Positions 1 through 5,027 are shown, counted from the first letter of the stretch. The stretch is 5,735 bases of DNA from Hyphomicrobiaceae bacterium (GCA_020442235.1 JAGRKQ010000130.1:3856-9590); one strand, 5' to 3'. The notes: generated by a model not told the origin, from the sequence alone. Numbers and translations: made by a program.

Positions 1-842
1 TTGCGGTATTTCGACGCCATCGCCCCCTCGACCGCCGCATCGACATCGGCGTCGTCGAAGACGATGAAAGGCGCATTGCCGCCAAGTTCCAGCCCGACCT
101 TCTTCACCGTATCGGCGGCCTGGCGCATCAGAAGCTTGCCGACGGCGGTCGACCCGGTGAAGCCGACGAAACGCACGGCCGGATGGCGGCACATTTCCGA
201 ACCGATGGCGGCTGCATCGCCGGTCAGGATGTTGAAGACGCCTGCCGGAATGCCCGCCCGTTCGGCCAGGACCGCCAGTGCCAGCGCCGTCAGCGGCGTA
301 TCGGGCGCCGGCTTGACCACCGCCGTGCAGCCCGCCGCCAGAGCCGGGGCGACCTTGCGGGTGATCATCGCGGCGGGGAAATTCCACGGTGTGATTGCCG
401 CGATCACTCCGATCGGCTGGCGCAGACACAGGATCTGCGAGCCGGGAAAGGGCGAGGGAATCGTCTCGCCGTAAATGCGCTTGGCCTCTTCGGCGAAGAA
501 CTCGACGAAGCTGGCCGCATAGACGACCTCGCCCTTCGCCTCGGCCAGCGGCTTGCCCTGTTCGCTCGTCATCAGGAGGGCGATGTCGTCGGCATTCGCG
601 ATGATGAGGTCAAACCAGCGGCGCAGGATCACCGAGCGTTCCTTGGCGGTCTTCTGCGACCAGGGGCCGAAGGCGCGCGATGCCGCGTCGATGGCCTGAC
701 GGGTCTCCTCGGCGCCGAAATCGGGCACCTTGGCCAGAACCTTGCCGGTCGCCGGATCGGTGACGGCATTGACCGGCGTGCCAAGCCAGGCACCGTCGAT
801 ATAGGCAGCCTCGCGCAGGAGGGCGGCGTCCTTGAGCTGCAT
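1..842 (-). CDS. gabD: NAD(P)+-dependent succinate-semialdehyde dehydrogenase, N-terminal part (3' end outside window)
   Basis: The product oxidises succinate semialdehyde to succinate, the last step of GABA degradation feeding the TCA cycle, and is cytoplasmic. The frame is open from the ATG at 842 to the left edge, giving 280 residues of a family that is usually about 480 long. Visible aldehyde dehydrogenase landmarks are TPWNFP at 151-156 (Asn154 of the oxyanion hole), the cofactor Lys177 in VVKPAP, the Rossmann loop FTGST at 228-232, and general base Glu252 in LELGG. The stretch EQGKPLAEAKGE (94-105) and the N-terminus match E. coli GabD closely as I remember it. The catalytic Cys lies past the edge and cannot be checked. 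The start is supported by AGGGAGA at 852-858, nine bases upstream. It is divergent from gph. Substrate assignment rests on resemblance; another semialdehyde substrate remains possible. Confidence 0.92.
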   Translation of the reverse strand, partial: MQLKDAALLREAAYIDGAWLGTPVNAVTDPATGKVLAKVPDFGAEETRQAIDAASRAFGPWSQKTAKERSVILRRWFDLIIANADDIALLMTSEQGKPLAEAKGEVVYAASFVEFFAEEAKRIYGETIPSPFPGSQILCLRQPIGVIAAITPWNFPAAMITRKVAPALAAGCTAVVKPAPDTPLTALALAVLAERAGIPAGVFNILTGDAAAIGSEMCRHPAVRFVGFTGSTAVGKLLMRQAADTVKKVGLELGGNAPFIVFDDADVDAAVEGAMASKYR

Positions 843-851
843 GAAAGCGTT

Positions 852-858
852 TCTCCCT
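852..858 (-). promoter_or_regulatory. Shine-Dalgarno site of gabD
   Basis: AGGGAGA on the minus strand ends nine bases before the ATG at 842. It decides the gabD start: the residues that follow align with the N-terminus of the family, and upstream in-frame codons have no comparable site. Confidence 0.65.
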
Positions 859-940
859 GTCGAGCATCAGGCCCGGCCATGACGCCCCTTAACTTGTGCG
901 GCGACTGGCCTTTTGATCGGTAATCCACTAGCACGGCTGC

Positions 941-997
941 ACTTCATGCGTCACGCGGCCCTTGCCGCAACTTGATGCGTCACGCGGCCTATGCCGC
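941..997. repeat. Imperfect tandem duplication, period 29 bp
   Basis: Bases 941-968 and 970-997 are two 28-bp copies agreeing at 25 positions, one base apart. Both contain the core ATGCGTCACGCGGCC, which holds the small dyad GCGT-C-ACGC. The repeat sits in the 174-bp divergent region between gabD (minus) and gph (plus), just upstream of the gph start. It could be a pair of regulator sites or simply a recent slippage duplication. No recognised operator matches. Confidence 0.7.
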
Positions 998-1016
998 CAG
1001 AGCAGGCAGGAAACCG

Positions 1017-1691
1017 ATGGGCCTTGTCGTCTTCGATCTCGATGGAACGCTGATCGACACCGCGCCGGATCTTGCCTTCGCCATGAACCGGGTGCTCAGC
1101 GAGGAAGGGCTGGCCGAAATTGCGCTGGCCGAGGCGCGTGTCTTCGTCGGCCATGGCGCACGGGCGATGATCGAGCGCGGCCTTGTCAAGGCCGGCTCCG
1201 CCTTTGACGAGGCGCGGGCGCGCGCGCTGACGCGCCGCTTCATCGAGATCTATACCGCCCACATCGCCGATGAGAGCCGCCCCTTTCCCGGCGCGCTTGC
1301 CGCGCTCGACCGGCTGGAAGCGGCGGGCCACCGGCTCGCCATCTGCACCAACAAGCGCGAGGAACTGGCGCGGACGCTGTTCGATGCGCTGGGCCTGACG
1401 CAGCGTTTTGCCGCCATCGTCGGCGGCAACACCGTCGGCGTGCCAAAGCCCGATCCGGCACCGCTTCTGGAAACCATCCGGCTGGCCGGCGGCGGCCCGG
1501 CGATCATGGTCGGGGATTCGGCCACGGATGTCGGCGCGGCACGCAACGCGAAGATCCCGGTGATCGGCGTGCCTTTCGGTTACACCGACACGCCCATCGC
1601 CGAACTGGCCCCGGACCGGATCGTCGACCACTTCGACGCTCTTCCAGACGCGGTGGACGCGCTTTTTCAAGAAACCGCGCCGCTTGCTTGA
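1017..1691 (+). CDS. gph: Phosphoglycolate phosphatase (HAD superfamily)
   Basis: The enzyme hydrolyses 2-phosphoglycolate, formed by Rubisco oxygenation or DNA end repair, to glycolate and phosphate in the cytoplasm. The 224-residue product is of normal family length. All four HAD motifs are visible: I, DLDGT with nucleophile Asp7 and acid Asp9; II, Thr111 in ICTN; III, Lys144 in PKPDP; IV, GDSATD at 166-171 with Asp167 and Asp171 for Mg2+. Residues 15-85 form the expected helical cap. I chose the ATG at 1017 because AGGAA at 1008-1012 precedes it and the family starts just before the first beta strand. An in-frame TTG/ATG at 972/975 would add up to 15 residues from inside the tandem repeat and has no Shine-Dalgarno site. 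A related HAD phosphatase activity cannot be excluded. Its stop codon overlaps the promoter of the following tRNA gene. Confidence 0.92.
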   Translation: MGLVVFDLDGTLIDTAPDLAFAMNRVLSEEGLAEIALAEARVFVGHGARAMIERGLVKAGSAFDEARARALTRRFIEIYTAHIADESRPFPGALAALDRLEAAGHRLAICTNKREELARTLFDALGLTQRFAAIVGGNTVGVPKPDPAPLLETIRLAGGGPAIMVGDSATDVGAARNAKIPVIGVPFGYTDTPIAELAPDRIVDHFDALPDAVDALFQETAPLA

Positions 1692-1716
1692 CGGCGGCAA
1701 GCCGCGCCCCTTATAT
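1688..1716 (+). promoter_or_regulatory. Sigma-70-type promoter of the tRNA-Val gene
   Basis: TTGACG at 1688-1693 and TTATAT at 1711-1716 are separated by exactly 17 bp. They match the -35 consensus at 5 of 6 bases and the -10 consensus at 4 or more. Transcription would begin near 1723, leaving a leader of about 27 bases for RNase P to remove. The -35 box overlaps the gph stop codon (1689-1691), so the tRNA can be expressed independently of gph. Confidence 0.75.
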
Positions 1717-1749
1717 CGCCGCCACGTTGCGCCGCTTCGCCGGTGCTGC

Positions 1750-1824
1750 GGGCGCGTAGCTCAGCGGGAGAGCACACCCTTCACACGGGTGGGGTCGCTG
1801 GTTCAATCCCAGCCGCGCCCACCA
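1750..1824 (+). tRNA. tRNA-Val, anticodon CAC, CCA encoded
   Basis: A complete cloverleaf can be drawn. The acceptor stem is GGGCGCG (1750-1756) with CGCGCCC (1814-1820). The D stem is GCTC/GAGC (1759-1762/1770-1773). The anticodon stem CACCC/GGGTG (1775-1779/1787-1791) holds the loop TTCACAC, so the anticodon CAC is at 1782-1784 and reads GUG. The variable loop has five bases. The T stem is GCTGG/CCAGC with loop TTCAATC. Discriminator A1821 is followed by encoded CCA at 1822-1824. All stems are fully paired, so the gene looks functional. Confidence 0.98.
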
Positions 1825-1871
1825 TTTTCTTCCTCACGCTGAACTCGCCTTGCTCGCCAGCTCCGGCAGGG

Positions 1872-1906
1872 CGGGCGAAAGCCCGGGCCGCAGTCGCGGC
1901 CTTGTT
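1872..1906 (+). terminator. Possible terminator or structured spacer after tRNA-Val
   Basis: Two adjoining GC-rich hairpins follow the tRNA: CGGGC-GAAA-GCCCG (1872-1885), closed by a GNRA tetraloop, and GGCCGC-AGTC-GCGGCC (1886-1901), then TTGTT. The second has terminator geometry, but its T-tract is short and interrupted. It would end the tRNA transcript before the luxR promoter region. Nothing else recognisable is seen between 1825 and 1980. Confidence 0.35.
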
Positions 1907-1985
1907 CCGGCTCGAGGTTTGCCCTTGCCCCCGTCTCTTCAGTCAACCCAACCTCGTTCCAGTATAGCGTGGACAGAAAATTTCA

Positions 1986-2001
1986 CTGCAGGCCCCTGCA
2001 G
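1986..2001. promoter_or_regulatory. Putative lux box (LuxR-AHL operator)
   Basis: CTGCAGG-CC-CCTGCAG has perfect 7-bp inverted arms around a 2-bp centre. It fits the general lux/las/rhl-box pattern of CT, 12 bases, AG. It is centred at 1993.5, about 58 bp before the luxR ATG. A weak -10-like TATCGT at 2023-2028 would put the transcription start near 2035, so the dyad would be centred about 42 bp upstream of it. This is the usual class II position for LuxR activators. The dyad is seen directly; its binding by this LuxR is inferred. Confidence 0.6.
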
Positions 2002-2022
2002 CTTGATGAAATTGACTCCCCA

Positions 2023-2028
2023 TATCGT
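2023..2028 (+). promoter_or_regulatory. Candidate -10 element of the luxR promoter
   Basis: TATCGT matches TATAAT at four of six bases. No good -35 box lies 17 bp upstream; that position is covered by the right arm of the putative lux box, as expected for a promoter that depends on an activator. A leader of roughly 17 bases to the luxR ATG would result. Weak on its own; supported by the spacing. Confidence 0.35.
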
Positions 2029-2051
2029 TTTCGTTGTGCTCAAATGCTGCC

Positions 2052-2780
2052 ATGCAGCGACTGGAACGCACGCTGGAATTCATGTCCCGTCTTCAGCAGG
2101 CAAACTCTGCTGAAGAAATCGGCTCGGAACTTCTTGCGCTTTCTACCAATCACGGGCTGACAAATCTGATCGCGGGCACGCTTCCGCAACCCGGCCTGCG
2201 CCCGACAGAGCAAAAGCAGAATATTCTGCTGGTCGACTGGCCCGAGGCCTGGTTTCGCCGCTTTGTGGCTCAAATCTACGCCTATGTTGATCCTGTTCTC
2301 AATCAGGTTCGCAAGACTCCCTGGGCTTCCTTTCGGTGGGAGAATGCAAAAGCTCCAAAAGGCCGGGAAGAGCAGGCGCGGCACATGATGGGGGAAGCGG
2401 CCGAGCATGGGCTTAAGGAAGGAATCGCGATCCCCGTCTTCACGCTTGACGGAGACCCGGCAACAATCTCCTTCGGCGGGGAGCGTATGGACCTCTCCCC
2501 GGCGGAAGCCGGGTTCCTTCATCTTGCCGGCGTGATTGCAATCGGCCGGGCCTTTCAGCTTCAGGATCGTGGGCGGATCGAGCACTCCAAACTGACCCAG
2601 CGCGAACTCGACATCGTCAAATGGTGCGCAGAAGGCAAGACCGAACCTGAAATCGCGATCATCCTGGGCATCAGCACCGCTACCGTCGCCAATCACATCG
2701 CTTCGGCACGAAGCAAGTTTGGCGGCATCAACAAGACGGGCCTCGTCGCAAATGCCATCCGGGCCGGCCTGATCAAATAA
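2052..2780 (+). CDS. luxR: LuxR-family AHL-responsive transcription factor
   Basis: Predicted quorum-sensing receptor that binds the AHL made by the adjacent LuxI and regulates lux-box promoters. The product has 242 residues, a normal length. The N-terminal autoinducer-binding domain spans about 5-165 and the GerE/LuxR helix-turn-helix about 181-242 (LTQRELDIVKWCAEGKTEPE onward, with the conserved E185 and G195). By position relative to Asp80-Pro81, Trp67, Trp96 and Gly124 correspond to TraR W57, W85 and G113. The places of TraR Y53 and Y61 appear to hold Trp63 and Phe71, so the pocket may be unusual. I chose the ATG at 2052 because the first helix (LERTLEFMSRLQQA) begins there. No clear Shine-Dalgarno site precedes it; TTG 2034 and ATG 2082 are alternatives. 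A putative lux box lies upstream, suggesting autoregulation. Base composition is less GC-rich than the flanks. Confidence 0.95.
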   Translation: MQRLERTLEFMSRLQQANSAEEIGSELLALSTNHGLTNLIAGTLPQPGLRPTEQKQNILLVDWPEAWFRRFVAQIYAYVDPVLNQVRKTPWASFRWENAKAPKGREEQARHMMGEAAEHGLKEGIAIPVFTLDGDPATISFGGERMDLSPAEAGFLHLAGVIAIGRAFQLQDRGRIEHSKLTQRELDIVKWCAEGKTEPEIAIILGISTATVANHIASARSKFGGINKTGLVANAIRAGLIK

Positions 2781-2811
2781 TTTTCCAGAACGGCAATAGT
2801 GGAATCCCATC

Positions 2812-2822
2812 AGGACGCGATG
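2812..2822 (+). promoter_or_regulatory. Alternative translation start upstream of luxI (AGGA plus ATG)
   Basis: AGGA at 2812-2815 lies four bases before an ATG at 2820 that is in frame with luxI. Use of it would add 17 residues (224 in total). The extension does not look like LuxI sequence, so it may be unused, or ribosomes starting here may open the hairpin that covers the luxI start. Confidence 0.3.
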
Positions 2823-2832
2823 GATTTCACTC

Positions 2833-2875
2833 GTCATCCTTTTCCCATTCTCGATGAATGGGAGAGATCGATGAT
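2833..2875 (+). promoter_or_regulatory. RNA hairpin covering the luxI Shine-Dalgarno site and start codon
   Basis: The core is CCCATTC (2844-2850), loop TCGAT, GAATGGG (2856-2862). It is extended by 2840-2843 pairing with 2863-2866 (two G-U pairs) to an 11-bp stem. After a small internal loop (2839 opposite 2867-2869), bases 2833-2838 pair with 2870-2875, which contain the AUG. The Shine-Dalgarno GGGAGAG at 2860-2866 is wholly within the stem. In the mRNA this would lower luxI translation until it is melted or unwound. As DNA, the same 19-bp dyad could instead bind a protein. Confidence 0.6.
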
Positions 2876-3494
2876 CAAAGTCATTCCTGGCTACATGGCC
2901 AAAAACTACCCGGAACTGTTCGAGCAGGTTTATGCCCTGCGCTACCGCACATTCGTCGAAAAGATGAAATGGGACCTGCCGTCCTATGATGGCAAGGAAA
3001 CCGACCAGTTCGATACGGACAGCACTGTCCACTTCATCTCGATGCGGGAAGGTAAGGTGGCCGGGTATATTCGCGCCCTGCCGACAATCAAGCCGCATCT
3101 GATGTCAACGGTGCTGACCGACCTCCTGATGAAGGAACCGCCAACGGGGCACGGCATCTGGGAGGCCTCACGCTACTGCGTCGATCCGAACTGGCAGGAA
3201 GGGCGGCGCGCCTTCGGTGGTGTGGGCGGTGAGTTGATCTGCGGGTTGGTCGAGTGGTCGATGGCCCACGACGTCAAGGACCTTCTGTTCCAGTTCGAAA
3301 TCAACTGGGTCCTGCGGGCCATGACACTGAATTTCGGCGTGGAAACGCTCGGCATGCCGCAGCAGATCGACAACCAGACTGTCATCGCAGCCAGGTTGAC
3401 GATCACCGACCGGACCCTGCCGACAATCCGTCATACGCGCGACCATTTCTCTCCTGTGATTTCGGTCGTCAGCGAACCGGCCATTGCGGTCTGA
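2871..3494 (+). CDS. luxI: Acyl-homoserine-lactone synthase (LuxI family)
   Basis: The enzyme makes an AHL signal from S-adenosylmethionine and an acyl-ACP or acyl-CoA in the cytoplasm. The 207-residue product carries the full set of conserved LuxI residues: Arg24, Phe28, Trp34, Glu43, Asp45, Asp48, Arg68 in YIRALPT, and Glu98/Arg101 in WEASRY. Arg24 falls at the same distance from Met1 as in V. fischeri LuxI, which supports the ATG at 2871, as does GGGAGAG at 2860-2866. The motifs ETDQFDTD and LGMPQQI recall RpaI/BjaI-type synthases that use acyl-CoA, as I remember them. With the adjacent enoyl-CoA isomerase-like gene, this suggests a CoA-linked unsaturated or unusual acyl donor (inference). 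The exact AHL cannot be read from sequence. It starts 90 bp after luxR stops, and its start region lies in a strong hairpin. No second clear lux box precedes it, so it is probably cotranscribed with luxR. Confidence 0.97.
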   Translation: MIKVIPGYMAKNYPELFEQVYALRYRTFVEKMKWDLPSYDGKETDQFDTDSTVHFISMREGKVAGYIRALPTIKPHLMSTVLTDLLMKEPPTGHGIWEASRYCVDPNWQEGRRAFGGVGGELICGLVEWSMAHDVKDLLFQFEINWVLRAMTLNFGVETLGMPQQIDNQTVIAARLTITDRTLPTIRHTRDHFSPVISVVSEPAIAV

Positions 3495-3498
3495 GGGA
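3493..3498 (+). promoter_or_regulatory. Shine-Dalgarno site overlapping the luxI stop
   Basis: GAGGGA overlaps the TGA that ends luxI and sits five bases before the ATG at 3504. This favours re-initiation by ribosomes leaving luxI and ties production of the downstream enzyme to that of LuxI. Confidence 0.65.
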
Positions 3499-3503
3499 CG
3501 CAG

Positions 3504-4301
3504 ATGAACGCCCCCTTCCTCAATGGAAATTATCTTGAGACCGACCTCGATGGCGCGGTCTTCATCGTGACCCTGCCGCCGCCCGATGAGGGCGGCGTCA
3601 CACGACGCACGCTCAGGCAATTGTCCGGAGTGCTGCGCTCCATCAATGTGGATGACGAGGTGCGCGTCCTGTTGCTGCGCGGAAGCCCCCGAGCGTTCTG
3701 CCTCGGACTCAATCTGGATGAATTCCTCGAAGAAGATGGTCTGGAGGAATTGTCGCATACCCTGATGGACTGCTTCCTTGCCTTCAACCGGCTGGATGTG
3801 CCCTTCGTGGCCAGTCTTGAAGGCCCTGCTTCGGGCTTCGGCGTGACGCTGCTTTCCCATGCCGACATGGTCATCAGCGCGCCTGACGTGACGCTATCGG
3901 CTCCGTTCCATGCCCTCGGCGTCCTTCCTGAAGCGGGATCAACACTGTTGCTGCCCCGCCTCATGGGATACCCCCGCGCGTTTGAATTCCTGTGTCTTGG
4001 GGAGCCGATGGATGCGCGGCAAGCCCATGGCTGCGGGCTCGTCAGCCGGATCAACCCATGCCCGGACAAAGAAGCCTTGCACGTTGCCCGGCAGCTTGCC
4101 CGCCTCCCCCCAACACTCCTGAAGGCCACCCGTCGCCTGCTTCGCGCAGATCGCAACGGCCTCGACGAGCGGATCACAACCGAAATCCAGGCCAGCCACA
4201 AAAGGCTCAAGGATCCCGAAATCCGGAAACGAATCGACCGGTTTTCCCGCTTGCAGATGCGCAACACAATGAAACGCAGCATGGAGGAGCAACATGTCTA
4301 G
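3504..4301 (+). CDS. Crotonase-fold protein, delta3,delta2-enoyl-CoA isomerase (ECI2/PECI)-like
   Basis: Predicted acyl-CoA enzyme, cytoplasmic, 265 residues, a usual crotonase length. The first oxyanion-hole region is AFCLGLNLDEF (64-74) and the second GPASGFGVTLLSHAD (107-121). Where enoyl-CoA hydratases have their two catalytic glutamates this protein has Thr115 and Phe135, so hydration is unlikely. It does have APFHALGVLPEAGST (133-147), closely like the human ECI2 segment TPFSHLGQSPEGCSS, with Glu143 at the isomerase catalytic position. The C-terminal part (200-250) is helical and charged, as in the family. The expected reaction moves a 3-enoyl double bond to trans-2. Placed nine bases after luxI with a Shine-Dalgarno site overlapping the luxI stop, it probably shapes the acyl chain for LuxI (inference). 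A fatty-acid catabolic role or a non-isomerase crotonase activity is the alternative. I give no symbol. Confidence 0.88.
   Translation: MNAPFLNGNYLETDLDGAVFIVTLPPPDEGGVTRRTLRQLSGVLRSINVDDEVRVLLLRGSPRAFCLGLNLDEFLEEDGLEELSHTLMDCFLAFNRLDVPFVASLEGPASGFGVTLLSHADMVISAPDVTLSAPFHALGVLPEAGSTLLLPRLMGYPRAFEFLCLGEPMDARQAHGCGLVSRINPCPDKEALHVARQLARLPPTLLKATRRLLRADRNGLDERITTEIQASHKRLKDPEIRKRIDRFSRLQMRNTMKRSMEEQHV
4283..4289 (+). promoter_or_regulatory. Strong Shine-Dalgarno site of the 60-residue gene
   Basis: GGAGGAG, nearly the full anti-16S complement, lies four bases before the ATG at 4294, inside the end of the isomerase-like gene. It is the strongest ribosome-binding site in the cassette and supports this small frame as a real gene. 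Confidence 0.75.
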
Positions 4302-4476
4302 GCCGCTGGAAACCCAAGCAAGAGTTCCTGAACTTCGTGATTACCTGGATTATGCGGTGTCCCTGCAAAATCAACTTACCAAAATGCTGAAAGGAAAAAT
4401 CGATGAATCCCTGCATCAACGCATGGTCGTTGTTTGCAAGGATCTGACTGAAGAGGCCATGAAATCAAGAAAATAA
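4294..4476 (+). CDS. Small helical protein of unknown function, last gene of the luxRI cassette
   Basis: I do not recognise this 60-residue protein. After a short polar N-terminus it is predicted to be two helices, about 12-34 (PELRDYLDYAVSLQNQLTKM) and 36-58 (IDESLHQRMVVVCKDLTEEA). There is no signal peptide or membrane segment, one Cys (48), and a basic end (KSRK). Its start overlaps the stop of the isomerase-like gene by eight bases (ATGTCTAG), and it has a near-perfect Shine-Dalgarno site, so it is very likely translated, by coupling, with luxI and the isomerase. It is clearly more AT-rich than all neighbours, which hints at separate or foreign origin. By position and size it could be an antiactivator of LuxR, as TraM and QseM are in rhizobia, or a helper of the biosynthetic enzymes. 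I see no sequence similarity that supports either. Confidence 0.8.
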   Translation: MSRPLETQARVPELRDYLDYAVSLQNQLTKMLKGKIDESLHQRMVVVCKDLTEEAMKSRK

Positions 4477-4526
4477 ATATGCGTGGGCCGGAGATTGCGC
4501 CTGATCCGCTGAAATGCAAAGCACCA

Positions 4527-4556
4527 CAGGGATAAATCCTGAGAGCCTAGTCTTTT
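4527..4556 (+). terminator. Weak candidate terminator of the luxRI cassette
   Basis: CAGGG-ATAAA-TCCTG (4527-4541) can form a 5-bp stem with one G-U pair, followed after nine bases by a T-run at 4551-4556. The stem is short and the T-run distant. It lies at the convergence of the cassette with the minus-strand genes, where termination is expected, but no better structure is seen between 4477 and 4546. Confidence 0.25.
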
Positions 4557-5020
4557 TCAGCTTCGGCAACATCAGCGTGGGCTGCAAGGACACCGTTCAG
4601 CCGGTTTCCAAGATCGCGCATCGCCTCGTGATGGCGCATGCGGCAGGCGCCGACGCGGATGGGCGGCGCGGGGCCCTCAAGCACGAGGACGGCCCGCGCT
4701 TCGCCCTCCACCTGCCAGTCAGACATTTCCGAAAGTGTTGCCCTGCGGGTCGTCACACCGGCGATCTTCCATTCGCGGTAGAGCAGCGTTTTCTCGTCGC
4801 GATCGACGATCAACTGCCAGGCGGACATGCCTCTCAGCCCGAAAGCGAGGGCAAGGCCCGCGAACGCCCCTTGCAACGCGGTCGCCACGCCTGCGGCCCC
4901 CTTCACGAGATCGGCGGCAACAAGCGCCAGCAGGAAAGCCCCGAGTGCGGTCAGGAAAGCCGCCCAGCCAAAGCTCTGGTCGGTGACGATCAGCTGGTGC
5001 GGCGTTTCGGCAATGCGCAA
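4547..5020 (-). CDS. Small integral membrane protein of unknown function
   Basis: I do not recognise the family. The 157-residue product has a short polar N-terminus (RIAETPHQLIVTDQ), two adjacent hydrophobic helices (about 18-38, GWAAFLTALGAFLLALVAA, and 44-64), and a soluble C-terminal part of about 90 residues rich in strands and charge (WQLIVDRDEKTLLYREWKIAGV). This layout resembles small proteins with a hydrophobic hairpin and a PH-like domain, but the likeness is only general. The start is probably TTG at 5020, eight bases after the stop of the AhpD-like gene, with GAGG at 5026-5029 overlapping that stop. The frame stays open upstream to an ATG at 5110, which would overlap the neighbour by over 80 bases and is unlikely. 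Translational coupling to the AhpD-like gene is expected; a shared function is not shown. Confidence 0.72.
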   Translation of the reverse strand: MRIAETPHQLIVTDQSFGWAAFLTALGAFLLALVAADLVKGAAGVATALQGAFAGLALAFGLRGMSAWQLIVDRDEKTLLYREWKIAGVTTRRATLSEMSDWQVEGEARAVLVLEGPAPPIRVGACRMRHHEAMRDLGNRLNGVLAAHADVAEAEKD

Positions 5021-5027
5021 GGCGGCC

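Noticed and set aside
951..1700. Open frame on the minus strand opposite gph
   Set aside because: Antisense shadow of gph with all HAD motifs on the other strand; composition rich in Arg, Gly and Ala, with no domain.
1701..1820. Direct repeat of the tRNA 3' end as an attachment site (GCCGCGCCC at 1701-1709 and 1812-1820)
   Set aside because: Nine GC-rich bases on the wrong side of the cassette; no downstream copy and no integrase, so chance is likely.
2783..2804. Second lux box before luxI (TTCCA ... TGGAA, 22 bp)
   Set aside because: Only the outer five bases and the central GC are symmetric, and it does not fit CT-N12-AG; too weak to annotate.
2040..3098. Long open frame on the minus strand opposite luxR and luxI
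   Set aside because: It is antisense to two well-supported genes, has no recognisable domain, and arises from GC-rich codon positions.
3530..4282. Open frame on the minus strand opposite the isomerase-like gene
   Set aside because: Ser/Arg-rich shadow with no domain or ribosome-binding site.
3504..4301. RpfF-type DSF synthase (crotonase making a diffusible fatty-acid signal)
   Set aside because: RpfF needs both hydratase-type glutamates; here these positions are Thr115 and Phe135, and the active-site segment matches ECI2 instead.
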